Shown here piece by piece: positions 35,348 to 44,417 of a DNA stretch of 64,000 nt. How positions within the stretch are numbered: the first letter of the stretch is position 1; each line of letters starts with the position of its first letter. A model generated the notes under the pieces. That model worked only from the letters and a program-made list of their open reading frames with translations, was not told where the DNA came from and did not search any database. The position numbers and the translations under genes are program-made. The stretch is taken from contig JAPYKE020000263.1 in NCBI GenBank assembly GCA_028554795.2, forward strand, positions 868,001 through 932,000, in the 5' to 3' direction. The DNA comes from Sinohyriopsis cumingii. Its lineage: Eukaryota; Mollusca; Bivalvia; Unionida; Unionidae.

Positions 35348-35348
35348 T

Positions 35349-36299
35349 ATGGAGCAAATATATTATTCTCCGCGAGGATTTTGGCGAGGAAAATCAGCAA
35401 TTGCCAAACTCGCCAAAGCCGCTAAAGTAAAACAATCCGTCGCTGAATCGTGGCTATCGAAACAGGCAATTTGGCAAATATATCTCCCTCTGCCTAAGAA
35501 AATACCGTATGCGAGTTTCACCGTCAGCATTCCTAATGAGGTCCATCAAGCGGATCTTATGTTTCTTCCTCACGATACCGTTGACGGAGTCACATATAAA
35601 TATGTCCTGACAGTCGTTGATATCGCTAGCAGGTATAAAGAAGCGGAGCCGTTATCGAATAAAACAGCAACAGAAATTGCAAAGGCATTTAACGAAATTT
35701 ACTCACGATCCCCGTTGACATGGCCGAATCTTCTCCAGGTTGATCCGGGTCGAGAATTTCTTGGCGCGGTTACTTCATTGATGAAAAAAAATAATGTGAA
35801 AATCCGACGCGGTATCGTAGGTGTTCATCATAATCAAGCTATCGTCGAAAGATTCAATAAAACTCTCGCAGAACGATTATTCGGATACCAATACGCGCGT
35901 GAATTTATTCAGGATAATCGGTCTCATGATTGGGTATCAAGATTGCCTCATGTAATTAACGCGCTAAATAACGAGACAACTCGAACAATAGCAATGAAGC
36001 CTGCAATTGCAATTACAAAATCGAATATACCCCTAAAGCGAGATTCCACAATTCAACCTGTACTAGGTAGCGTCACAGTCAGATATTTATATAAAGAAGG
36101 CGAGGCTGAAGGAGGCAGAAAAAGAGCAACCGACCCAACCTGGAGTGTTACAACACACAAAATATCCGCCGTGACAAGATCGTCAGGAAGACCAGTGATT
36201 TATATCCTAGATTCGTTAGCGCCTCAACGCGGATTTACCAAGGAAGAATTACAAATAGTACCAGAAGATACTCAACTACCGCCAGCATCACTGATGTAA
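35349..36299 (+). CDS. IN: Polinton rve-family integrase
   Basis: 316 residues from ATG 35349 (open frame to 35334; ATAATATG context). An N-terminal helical region (residues 10-45, SAIAKLAKAAKVKQSVAESW) is the usual zinc/HTH-like part without an obvious HHCC. The catalytic core shows VHQADLMFL (first Asp, about 68), LQVDPGREFLG (second Asp, about 131) and HNQAIVERFN (Glu, 35 positions on), a DDE set of retroviral/Polinton type. The C-terminal part (residues 235-305, GSVTVRYLY and WSVTTHKISAV) looks like the SH3/chromo-like DNA-binding region. It inserts the linear element into the host genome. The frame is intact and it is convergent with the polymerase-helicase gene, whose stop lies 28 bases inside it. 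Confidence 0.92.
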   Translation: MEQIYYSPRGFWRGKSAIAKLAKAAKVKQSVAESWLSKQAIWQIYLPLPKKIPYASFTVSIPNEVHQADLMFLPHDTVDGVTYKYVLTVVDIASRYKEAEPLSNKTATEIAKAFNEIYSRSPLTWPNLLQVDPGREFLGAVTSLMKKNNVKIRRGIVGVHHNQAIVERFNKTLAERLFGYQYAREFIQDNRSHDWVSRLPHVINALNNETTRTIAMKPAIAITKSNIPLKRDSTIQPVLGSVTVRYLYKEGEAEGGRKRATDPTWSVTTHKISAVTRSSGRPVIYILDSLAPQRGFTKEELQIVPEDTQLPPASLM

Positions 36300-39292
36300 T
36301 TTACTCGAATTCGTCCTAGTTGGGATAATTTTCTTAATCTCGACACGGCTAAATATACCAAATTTGACCAAGATATTCTGTCATCGACGATCCAAACTTG
36401 TCCATCTACGGTTAATCCTTGTGACAAGTGTATCGTTGTTGTGTAGCCTAATTTCCACGGTGATTTTTCTGCATTTATCGCGTCATTAACAAGATTAATA
36501 TCAACAAAGATAATATCATTTAGGACCAAAATCTTTTCCTCTCCGCATGGCAAAATAATATTAATATTTTGTCGCCTAGTATTAGCGGGCCTATAACATA
36601 ACGGTACCTGCAGCGTTGGAAATTTCTCGCAATGCAGCTTGAATAACATTTCCTGAATAATATCACGAATAATTTTCCTACTAGCAACGATCAGATGATC
36701 GGGACGCCACAAATTTAGAAAATCGCTCATCGGGGTCTCGTCGATTATTTTTCTCATGACGTCACATTGAATCTTATTCGGTTGTAGTCGAATTAATTTT
36801 TTGAATTCGGTCAACAAAATATCTGTAGATCTATAATCAGCGTCAATTTCCTCGTAATAATCAACGAAGTTTCTGAGCCATTCGTGAGGAGATTCGCCAT
36901 CAATAGGATTAGGTTGGCCATGATCTCCGCACATTATCACAACGGTATTTTTCCCTTCCAACCAAGTCAAGATCGATTTTAATATATCTAAATTCACCGT
37001 GCAAATCTCATCAAATATAATGATCTTGTTGATATATTTGTCTCCCATACGAACCGAGTCCCATGATCCACCGCTGTATTTGAAATAACTGTGATACGTG
37101 CACGAATTAACGCCACGCTGCTTTATTTCTCGCGCTAATCTATGCGTCGGAGTCAACACAATCATATCGGAGTTCGCAAATAAGTTTATTACTCGCGTTG
37201 TTTTACCGCTACCTCCAGGCCCATTTAGGTAAACAAATTTGCTGCGTGAAATTGGATCGAACGCAGATGCTGCTGCCGAAGATTCCATCGAAGATTCTCC
37301 AAATTTACCTCGGTGGAATTCATTGCGATCTTCAACATCGGCGTCTTCGCAATAATCTAGAATATTCTCGTTTTTTATCCTCCAAGTTCCCCATGAACTA
37401 CCATCGGTGATTAAATTTTCCAGCCTACACTGGTATTTTTTATCGATATAGAACGAATCCGTCGCGACTCTTACCGCGATATCAGAAAATTTGTTTATCA
37501 TCGACAATAAATTTATACTAACATAAGCGAGCATCGATGATCGTAAATGTGTATATTGTGCTGATTCTCCATCAAGGTAACTAATCACGGTACCTAACTT
37601 TACTCCATCAATCATAATATTCTCTCTGTTGCAAAATATTCCTCGTGATACCGTATCGGCGATTATAAAATTCATCTCGGCGTCGTTGATAAATAATCTA
37701 GCGTGCCGGTGTTTATGATCAACGGATCCACCTTGAGTAAATTTACCGATTATTTTTCTTCCTATATCTTTCGCGTTGTCACAATCCGTCGGTAGCCACA
37801 CCTCGATCTGTTTCCTATACGATATAATCACCTCACTCACTGTCAACGACACTAACATCGACGAATCTAGCATATATCTTAATAACACTGTAGGAACCCA
37901 ACGGCGCTGAGATAAATGTCTGCCAAACCAAATGTAGCAAATTTTATGTAAATTTTCAGCAAACTCAAACGAAGTAACAAAAGCGAATTCGGTCATGACA
38001 AAATCAGGCAACGGTCCGTTAATTGCTACTCTTGTCATCTCGCTGGTAGGATGGCCGAATTTAGCAAAATAATCTGCACAATCGCCATATCCAAGAAAAC
38101 TTCCAGGATAACACGCGCTCATGTCAACAGAAATCATATCTTCGAAATCGTACTTGGTATTCCACAATCCGCCATGGCCATACTCGATACAGCTAAGTTG
38201 AATATCAGCGAGAAATTCGTTCCTCGTAGGCTTCCACGAGTTATTCTCTCTAGCGGCGTGAGCGGCCACAGACGGAACTGTAAAGCAATTCGTTAGTAAC
38301 TGATCGGGATTCGACGAATATTTTACCGCAAGTTTTTTCATCGACTCGTGTAATATTTCGTCTCTGTAAATATCACCGCATGGCAAAATAAATTGATCGT
38401 ATCTTTCTTCTCTCGAGAACAACCATATCGATATTGGATCAGATGCGCTTAATTTTTTGATAAATCTAAACATGGCATCGGAATTATTATTCTCAATATC
38501 CGCCGTGGAAAATTCCGCAGATTTATTATCTGTGGGATAAAATTTGACAATACGATCCCGTGGAAATATCATTACTGATTGCGACCACGCGTGGGAATTG
38601 TGATCGACAATCTCGATTGGTGCCCCTCTGGATCTATACGGCGACGAGTATAATATTTCTCCCGATAACGTTTTCACCGTAATAGGAAATTTAAGTTTTT
38701 TGCTCAGCACAGCTAAATCGTCCACCGATGCACCATCAGCAACGGTCTTCGCCCACGCGTTAATTTTATCCAACCTCAACTGGGTCAAACCAGATCCACG
38801 TCGAGCGTTTTTCATATGCTCGATTACGCGCTCAGCCACGCAATTTATCATCGGTGATTCTTTCATCGCAGGTAGGTTTTTCACATCCGGGTTGTTATTT
38901 AGTCGATAAATTCCATAAACAACAGCGCTGGCTGGATAGGATCTAGCGTAATAAGGGCCATCGATTCCAAGTAATAATCCGGGTTTAGAATTCTTATCAA
39001 GAACAACGTTTTTCTTACCGCCACGCACTGGATCTCGTTTATCGCGAATGATCCAGGTATCGTCGGGCATTTGTGCGATAAATTTTATTCCAAAGATAAA
39101 TCGCTCTTCTTTATGCTCGGTTTTTATGTGCTCGATTATTTTCTTGGCTCGTTCCAGATTCATCGTAGCATCAACAGAGTTCGTTTTCCAAGTCGACCAA
39201 GTGTGAATTGCTCCGTCGTCGAAGAATTCTTTCTTCGCTCGGTCAACTTCAGGTATAATATATTCTGCCTCATCAAGATCAAACGCATCCAT
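36272..39292 (-). CDS. B-family DNA polymerase fused to superfamily 1 helicase
   Basis: 1006 residues, one intact frame. The N-terminal two thirds are polymerase-like: SVDMSACYPGSF (motif A, about residue 390) and VRVATDSFYID (motif C, about 608), where the usual YxDTDS has Ala for the first Asp but keeps the second, metal-binding one. No clear motif B was found. The exonuclease motifs are not clear either. The C-terminal third is an SF1 helicase: LNGPGGSGKTTR (Walker A, about 690), TPTHRLAREIK, IIIFDEICTV (about 758), CGDHGQPNPI, DYRSTD, and TIHLSQGLTVDG with AVSRLRKL near the end. A helicase joined to a degenerate PolB was described as a signature of Polintons, polinton-like viruses, Tlr1 and transpovirons (Krupovic, Yutin and Koonin 2016). 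From memory, the words around residues 145-240 resemble proteins abundant in Rhizophagus fungi; this is unverified. Role: replication of the element. Confidence 0.9.
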   Translation of the reverse strand: MDAFDLDEAEYIIPEVDRAKKEFFDDGAIHTWSTWKTNSVDATMNLERAKKIIEHIKTEHKEERFIFGIKFIAQMPDDTWIIRDKRDPVRGGKKNVVLDKNSKPGLLLGIDGPYYARSYPASAVVYGIYRLNNNPDVKNLPAMKESPMINCVAERVIEHMKNARRGSGLTQLRLDKINAWAKTVADGASVDDLAVLSKKLKFPITVKTLSGEILYSSPYRSRGAPIEIVDHNSHAWSQSVMIFPRDRIVKFYPTDNKSAEFSTADIENNNSDAMFRFIKKLSASDPISIWLFSREERYDQFILPCGDIYRDEILHESMKKLAVKYSSNPDQLLTNCFTVPSVAAHAARENNSWKPTRNEFLADIQLSCIEYGHGGLWNTKYDFEDMISVDMSACYPGSFLGYGDCADYFAKFGHPTSEMTRVAINGPLPDFVMTEFAFVTSFEFAENLHKICYIWFGRHLSQRRWVPTVLLRYMLDSSMLVSLTVSEVIISYRKQIEVWLPTDCDNAKDIGRKIIGKFTQGGSVDHKHRHARLFINDAEMNFIIADTVSRGIFCNRENIMIDGVKLGTVISYLDGESAQYTHLRSSMLAYVSINLLSMINKFSDIAVRVATDSFYIDKKYQCRLENLITDGSSWGTWRIKNENILDYCEDADVEDRNEFHRGKFGESSMESSAAASAFDPISRSKFVYLNGPGGSGKTTRVINLFANSDMIVLTPTHRLAREIKQRGVNSCTYHSYFKYSGGSWDSVRMGDKYINKIIIFDEICTVNLDILKSILTWLEGKNTVVIMCGDHGQPNPIDGESPHEWLRNFVDYYEEIDADYRSTDILLTEFKKLIRLQPNKIQCDVMRKIIDETPMSDFLNLWRPDHLIVASRKIIRDIIQEMLFKLHCEKFPTLQVPLCYRPANTRRQNINIILPCGEEKILVLNDIIFVDINLVNDAINAEKSPWKLGYTTTIHLSQGLTVDGQVWIVDDRISWSNLVYLAVSRLRKLSQLGRIRVNYISDAGGS

Positions 39293-39327
39293 CGATTATA
39301 TTTTAGACAAATGTTTAAATTATAATA
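39293..39327. promoter_or_regulatory. short divergent promoter of polymerase and zinc-protein genes
   Basis: Only 35 A/T-rich bases separate the two start codons; the words TATATTTTAG and TTTAAATTATAATAATG could serve as AT-rich promoter elements on either strand. Confidence 0.4.
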
Positions 39328-39618
39328 ATGAGTAAATGCAAGTGGATATTAATTGGTTCAACAAAATTCTGTGATAAATCTTGTAGAGGCGATTATTGTG
39401 GCGCTCATAAACATGCGATTCGACGTGGCAGTAAAGGACCACAGCGATGTTTAGTTTGTCAAGTTGGCACGCGAGGAAAAACTCGGTTGTGTTTGGCCTG
39501 CGGAGGAAAGAATTATCGGGAATTGCGGCGATATTATGAAAAAAGATCCTCGTCGGTGATAACATGTGAAGAAGATTATAGTAATCGATTCAAGGCAAAT
39601 AACGATTTAGACATATAA
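39328..39618 (+). CDS. small zinc-binding protein of Polintons, unknown function
   Basis: Ninety-six residues from ATG 39328 (ATAATAATG context). Cys/His pairs are arranged as FCDKSC...YCGAH at residues 15-27 and CLVCQVGTR...LCLACGG at 42-60, suggesting two zinc-binding knuckles; the rest is basic with an acidic tail. Proteins with this two-part zinc pattern occur beside PolB-helicase genes in related elements, from memory. It may bind nucleic acid, but no function is known to me. It is divergent from the polymerase gene and is followed 10 bases later by the HNH gene. Confidence 0.7.
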   Translation: MSKCKWILIGSTKFCDKSCRGDYCGAHKHAIRRGSKGPQRCLVCQVGTRGKTRLCLACGGKNYRELRRYYEKRSSSVITCEEDYSNRFKANNDLDI

Positions 39619-39628
39619 TTATTATATA

Positions 39629-40186
39629 ATGAACTTGAAATCAGTGATTCCAGAAACAACAATGACATGCGAGTTTAAATCTCATCCAACGATCGAGGGA
39701 TACGAGGCGTCATCGGATGGTGTTGTCAGACATATCAAAACGAAGAAACATGTTGGTAGAGTTGGCAATTCGGGTTATTTGATATGTACCTTCAGCGGGG
39801 GTAGAAAAGGAAGATACACAAATTATACCCTTCATAGATTTGTGTTCGAGTGTTTTCACGGACCAATAAAAGTCAGTCTTGTTATCGATCACATCGACGG
39901 AGATAAACTTAACAACAAACTGTCCAATCTTCGCGCGGTAACTCCGAGTGAAAATTCCAAATTTGGTAATGCCGGTGGCGTACGGTGACCAGCTAAGGCA
40001 GTTAAATCAATAAATAAAGAAACAAATGAAGAAATCATATTCACATCGATGAATGCCGCTGCAAGGTACTTTGGTATTCACATGGTCTCGGTGCGACGTG
40101 CAACAGAAAAAATAATCAACGCGACATTTTCCTATCGATTTGGTGAATGGATCGAGTTTTCTTATATTCCGATAATTTCAGACTAA
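39629..40186 (+). pseudogene. HNH homing-endonuclease-like gene (NUMOD4-HNH-NUMOD1) with a nonsense codon
   Basis: From ATG 39629 the frame encodes a NUMOD4-like start (TIEGYEASSDGVVRHIKT, residues 21-38) and an HNH_3 nuclease core (LHRFVFECFHGP, IDHIDGDKLNNKLSNLRAV), then meets TGA at 39986-39988 directly after GGVR. The same frame stays open to TAA 40184-40186 and encodes a NUMOD1-like recognition segment (FTSMNAAARYFGI...VSVRRA), so a single nonsense change, probably CGA to TGA, is the break. Such nucleases are typical of phage and giant-virus homing elements; here it is free-standing between the zinc protein and an unknown gene, so it could be a captured homing gene. Without the C terminus the nuclease core could still fold. 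Confidence 0.85.
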
Positions 40187-40250
40187 AAATAAGGAATCGG
40201 AGATTCTTCAGGATTTTCTAAAAATTAATTAAATATTACAAATTTGTATA

Positions 40251-40637
40251 ATGAACGAGAAGAATATAAATAACATCATCGAGGCCATCGAGGATTTAAA
40301 AACTAAAAATGTAAATTTATCCTCAGATTTGGACACAGGTAAAATCCGGTCCGAATTTGAGACGATCGTCCAAGGAAAACTCGAATACAGATACACGCTA
40401 CCGTCAGAATATAAATTCATAAAGAAAATCCAGATTGCCATGTACCAATCGCTTGCGTCTGTCAGCGATGATCAAATCGAGAATTTTGTTAAATTATCGA
40501 CGCTGGTAGAAAAAGTTACGTCGAGTTTATCTGACGAATATGAGTCAAGAAAAATTACCAGCTCGCGCGTTAGGCAGCTAAAAAAGCTGGTCGATGAAAG
40601 TAAAATCAAAGATTCTGAAGATTCTCAAAATTCTTAA
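40251..40637 (+). CDS. small helical protein of unknown function
   Basis: 128 residues, intact, starting at ATG 40251 after TTTGTATA. It is predicted mostly helical and charged, with EDLKTKN, EYKFIKKIQIAMYQSL and RQLKKLVDES segments; no Cys, no membrane segment. It lies downstream of the HNH gene on the same strand and convergent with the penton-like gene. I do not recognise the family; a DNA-binding or scaffold role is possible but not shown. Confidence 0.65.
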   Translation: MNEKNINNIIEAIEDLKTKNVNLSSDLDTGKIRSEFETIVQGKLEYRYTLPSEYKFIKKIQIAMYQSLASVSDDQIENFVKLSTLVEKVTSSLSDEYESRKITSSRVRQLKKLVDESKIKDSEDSQNS

Positions 40638-41116
40638 AAATTTCTATCAACAAAAAAAAACAAATTTTTTTTTTTTTTTTTTAATATTTTACTGAAATTG
40701 CACAATTTTCTTATTTCTGACTACCATTTACCCCAGCAGATTTACTAAATTATATAAATTGCACAATTTGTTGGGTATTTACCCCATCAAAAACATAAAA
40801 TTACACAAATTTCTTAATTTCAAGAATCTCCGATTCTAAATTTTATTATTTTTTTTTATTATTTACTAAATTAATTTATTTACTGAAATGGTACAATTTT
40901 CTTAATTTTGACAGGTATTTACCCCATCAAAAACATAAAATTATATAAATTACTCAATTTGACGGGTATTTACCCCAACAAATTTACGAAATTATATAAA
41001 TTACTCAATTTGACGGGTATTTACCCCATCAAAATTAAAAAAATTTACTAATTTTGAAAAATTTCCTGGTTTTTGGCCATTTTTCTTTGGCGGATAGATT
41101 CAAAAATCTTCGATTT
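40638..41116. repeat. AT-rich intergenic region with palindromic iterons
   Basis: The region between two convergent genes holds five copies of a GGTATTTACCCC box, centred at about 40729 (degenerate), 40778, 40918, 40969 and 41019. GGGTA-TT-TACCC is itself a palindrome. The last two copies sit in a 50-bp direct repeat (AAATTATATAAATTACTCAA, then TTTGACGGGTATTTACCCCA). Poly-A and poly-T runs occur at 40651-40682. Candidates are an origin, a bidirectional terminator or a regulator-binding cluster. Confidence 0.75.
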
Positions 41117-42667
41117 TCACGATCTCACCAACAAATTGATACTCAGTGTTTCCCCGTGTATATCAAGTAAATTTCCGTTTTGATCCGTCAGTTTGAAATT
41201 TATCTTCGATAATAATCGATTGTGACATCGCAGATAAAACGGATTTACTGGCTCTTTTATTATCAAAAAACCCGGAGATGCGCTAGGTGAAAACGAATAT
41301 AAGATAAATCCCTGCTGTGCCTGCTCTGACACAGACGAATCTACGTTGTAGCTACCTTCGACGATATCCGCGTGAAGATAAATCGCGATAACTTCCGTTA
41401 TGTTAACGATACCTGGCGAGATATGCCGCCCTTGCCCGGCAGGATCATTATTGTGTTTGAGAATCGATTCTGATTGTATTTTTTTAGTCCACGCGGCATG
41501 TAATTTCGGAAATAAATCATCGATGGTATCAACGACAGATTTTCTCATTTCGTCAACATCATAATCGGGAAATTTGAAATTTGGTAGCGTTTCCTCGGTT
41601 AATCCAAATACTCTCATGAATTTTTGTTTTTCTCCTGAATTTCTGATCAACGTGAAGCTGCTAATAGGAAGAACATAATCGGCAATTGATATATCGTCGA
41701 TTATCGCCCGAATGAACATGTTGTGATAATATTCAACATCATTCGCTAGTTGATTTAAAATCTTCACGCGTTCGATAATTTCGCTACATGAACCTGATTT
41801 ATTTAAGATGCATTCATGAAAGGATTCCCGCAATAAATTTAAATGTAATTTATGTTCTTGAATAAATTCGTCGAGGGTTCTTCTTATCAAGATACCGTCT
41901 ATGGGGAATATTGTCCTGTTAATACTGGTAGCGTCGAAGATTTTCACGCCGGGGGGAATTTTAGGAAGAGGCAACCACGAGAGAATTCTTTCGTCCCTAA
42001 AAGTAAAAGCGAACATCACCAGGTTAAATTTGTGGTTATTCATGAGGTTGATGGCGCTGTGGATCAGAGGCTTGTGTTTGATATCTCCGTACCATCCTTC
42101 GTCGGTGGTAAAATCTGATTTTTTTGGCTCCGGTAGTTCTGGAGGAGCTTCTTCGTGCCAACCTGGAATAATAAAATCAGATTTTTCTGGTTTTGCCAGA
42201 GGTGTGATTTCGGGCCAACCTAGAACTGTCCTAATCGATGACTGGTAAATATCGACGATATATGGCGATTTTACTTCGATTATCGATGACAGCGTTGGTT
42301 CGTGTGCTAATATTTTTATTCCTGGCTTATCATCGCCGGTTATATTTGATATTCTACTGGTAAGTTCCTTATCGATTTGCTCAATTTCGTAACTGCCTGT
42401 TGGTATGCCAACGACGATCCAATTGGGAGTTCCATCGGGGCGGTTTTTATTGGCAAAAACAAGCGAATTATTCGATGATAATCTACCAAATGATTTCGAT
42501 CTAACATTGGGCCAGCTGTTATAGACGTGTAACTGTGACAGCGCAATTTCCTTGACGCTAATTGGTGTTGAAAAATCGATACTAAATTCCGGCTTTATTG
42601 AGCTTACCGATATTAGCGTTGTTGTCAGTGGGGTCGTGTTTGTCACGATTTGAGCTAGTTCGGACAT
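41117..42667 (-). CDS. penton-like minor capsid protein
   Basis: 516 residues, intact. The N terminus (FSIDFSTPISVKEIALSQL, then HVYNSWPNV) and the C terminus (INFKLTDQNGNLLDIHGETL) are the two conserved edges of the Polinton penton/minor capsid protein, a single jelly roll; the F-x-LTD-x2-G-x-LLD motif is especially typical. The middle is expanded by Pro-rich WPEITPLAKPEKSDFIIP and a helical insert (residues 250-390), longer than in simple pentons, so it may carry a vertex or spike insertion. It forms the fivefold vertices of the virion in the family model. Its start overlaps the end of the membrane-protein gene by 86 bases in a different frame, a very compact arrangement. Confidence 0.75.
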   Translation of the reverse strand: MSELAQIVTNTTPLTTTLISVSSIKPEFSIDFSTPISVKEIALSQLHVYNSWPNVRSKSFGRLSSNNSLVFANKNRPDGTPNWIVVGIPTGSYEIEQIDKELTSRISNITGDDKPGIKILAHEPTLSSIIEVKSPYIVDIYQSSIRTVLGWPEITPLAKPEKSDFIIPGWHEEAPPELPEPKKSDFTTDEGWYGDIKHKPLIHSAINLMNNHKFNLVMFAFTFRDERILSWLPLPKIPPGVKIFDATSINRTIFPIDGILIRRTLDEFIQEHKLHLNLLRESFHECILNKSGSCSEIIERVKILNQLANDVEYYHNMFIRAIIDDISIADYVLPISSFTLIRNSGEKQKFMRVFGLTEETLPNFKFPDYDVDEMRKSVVDTIDDLFPKLHAAWTKKIQSESILKHNNDPAGQGRHISPGIVNITEVIAIYLHADIVEGSYNVDSSVSEQAQQGFILYSFSPSASPGFLIIKEPVNPFYLRCHNRLLSKINFKLTDQNGNLLDIHGETLSINLLVRS

Positions 42668-43079
42668 TATTGATATTCACAGAAAATTCTAGATCGGATA
42701 TAACTCCGTCGTTGAGACTTTCAGAAAGCAGCGATGATAATTTCGAATACACCTCGTTGACCTGGGATAGTTTACTCGTGTACAGGAATAATTTTTCATT
42801 TGTGCATGAGGATATTTTTTTTGCGATAATATTAAGAACACCGGCGATTGTTGTTGTCGACGAGATTATTATCGTTGCTGCGATCGGCGCGATTGTTGTT
42901 ACCGCGGATAAGATTATTCCCGCACCGGCGACTATTGCACTTACCGCGTACACAGCAACATCGATGGCAACTAATCTACGCTGGTATTTCTTTATTTTTA
43001 TCTGATATTCGTCGAGGAGTTTTTTTAACGAATCCTGCCATGAATGCGCCTGATTGTATCGGTAATCCGATGCGGTCAT
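42582..43079 (-). CDS. small two-helix membrane protein
   Basis: 165 residues, intact. Residues about 40-85 are strongly hydrophobic (VAVYAVSAIVAGAGIILSAV, then IAPIAATIIISSTTTIAGVL), enough for one or two membrane helices, after a polar N-terminal helix. The C-terminal half is soluble and Ser/Asn-rich. Polinton and adenovirus cores carry membrane-active proteins, so a role in the virion or in membrane penetration is possible, but I do not recognise the family. The last 86 bases overlap the penton-like gene in another frame. Confidence 0.65.
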   Translation of the reverse strand: MTASDYRYNQAHSWQDSLKKLLDEYQIKIKKYQRRLVAIDVAVYAVSAIVAGAGIILSAVTTIAPIAATIIISSTTTIAGVLNIIAKKISSCTNEKLFLYTSKLSQVNEVYSKLSSLLSESLNDGVISDLEFSVNINNVRTSSNRDKHDPTDNNANIGKLNKAGI

Positions 43080-43091
43080 TTATTAAATTAT

Positions 43092-44417
43092 TTAATAACC
43101 AATTGATCCTCCGATTAAAAATTCGAAAATTACAAAATAGGGATGTGGTTCTGTCACGTGTCTGCCTGGTGGTGATAGCGTGAATGTATATTGGAAGAAA
43201 TCATATACGGGAAATATTAAAAATCCGGGATGATATTCAAAGAAGCCACGTCTGACAACCACATTGAAATTTACCGGGGAAATAACATATATTCGATATA
43301 TACCAAAAATTGGCGCGGTAAAGCTAAATGTGTTATTCTCGGGTGTCCATGTACCTTTTTGTGTTTGTACCACAAATGGTACATTGCAGGGAAGATTTTT
43401 TGTTTCTACCTCCGCTGGTATCGAAATACGCGCTATTATTCCAAGATTCATTGACGATATTTTTGTGTTAATATCGCTAATTTTTGCTGTTGCGTCAAGA
43501 AACTTCGCACTTAAATCTCGAATTTCTCCGTCGTACACAGATGTATCGACTTTTTGACGCGCCCATTCACGTACCATGTTAATTTCATCGTTAATTTTGG
43601 CAATATCCTCATTGATTTTTTTCGTTTTCTCGCTGAGATCGTCGTGTGATGTTTTATCGCTTTTCTGACTCATTACGGTATTTATTTCGGTAATATCATC
43701 GTTGATTTTAGTAATATCCTCGTTGATTTTTTTCTCGCTGAGATCATCGTGTGATGTTTTATCGCTTTTCTGACTCATTACGGTATTTATTTCGGTAATA
43801 TCGGCAAAAATATTAATAATATCCTCGTTGATTTTTCTTACTTTATCGCTGAGAACATCGTGCGATGCTTGATCGACTTTTTTCTTTGCTAGTTCGTTTG
43901 TGGCGGTGGAGATATTATCGACGGATGTTTTTATATCTTCCTCGATTTTTTTACTAAATTTAGCTAGGGTATCGTCGAGTTTTTTAAGATCTCTATTTAG
44001 CCCGTTTAATCTTTTTGTCAATCTTTCTTGAAGATCATCGTGTAATGTTTTATCGGCCTTCAGAAGCAACGTTGCTGATAGCTCGTTGTCCTTTTTTTCC
44101 ACATCCGCGATATTAGCCTTCAGGGGTAACTTCGCTATAATATGGGCGATATCAGCGATGGATTTTGATACCGAATCTGACAGGCTAGTAAATTGATCAA
44201 TGCGATCGTTATATTCGTCTCGCTTGATTATACCTGTTATTTTCACGTTGCTGGTTTGTAATCTCCCTTCGCGGCTCTGAAAAATAGCAACTTCGCCAGG
44301 ATCTACCTCTGATAGCGATAGAAGATTATTAATATCCTCCCTCGTGGCGAACTTTGATAGATCGACGTCGGCTACTTCCTTCTTCCTGTAGAGGAATCTC
44401 CCGTAAATATCAACCAT
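43092..44417 (-). CDS. coiled-coil fibre-like protein with C-terminal beta domain
   Basis: 441 residues, intact. The N terminus (residues 1-60) is a short attachment-like region. Residues about 75-320 are almost entirely heptad-rich helix with internal repeats: the unit ITEINTVMSQKSDKTSHDDL occurs twice, 33 residues apart, and KINEDI- and SHD-x-LSEK-like pieces occur further. Residues 325-441 are a beta-rich domain with many aromatic residues (APIFGIYRIYVISP, VYDFFQYTF), of the size and kind seen in C1q/TNF-like knobs. The layout (anchor, coiled-coil stalk, globular head) matches trimeric viral fibres and suggests host attachment. The start codon overlaps the stop of the protease gene by eight bases. 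The function is inferred from architecture only. Confidence 0.7.
   Translation of the reverse strand: MVDIYGRFLYRKKEVADVDLSKFATREDINNLLSLSEVDPGEVAIFQSREGRLQTSNVKITGIIKRDEYNDRIDQFTSLSDSVSKSIADIAHIIAKLPLKANIADVEKKDNELSATLLLKADKTLHDDLQERLTKRLNGLNRDLKKLDDTLAKFSKKIEEDIKTSVDNISTATNELAKKKVDQASHDVLSDKVRKINEDIINIFADITEINTVMSQKSDKTSHDDLSEKKINEDITKINDDITEINTVMSQKSDKTSHDDLSEKTKKINEDIAKINDEINMVREWARQKVDTSVYDGEIRDLSAKFLDATAKISDINTKISSMNLGIIARISIPAEVETKNLPCNVPFVVQTQKGTWTPENNTFSFTAPIFGIYRIYVISPVNFNVVVRRGFFEYHPGFLIFPVYDFFQYTFTLSPPGRHVTEPHPYFVIFEFLIGGSIGY

Noticed and set aside
40638-41116. CRISPR array
   Set aside because: The repeats are AT-rich palindromic boxes with irregular spacing in a eukaryotic mobile element; no cas genes.
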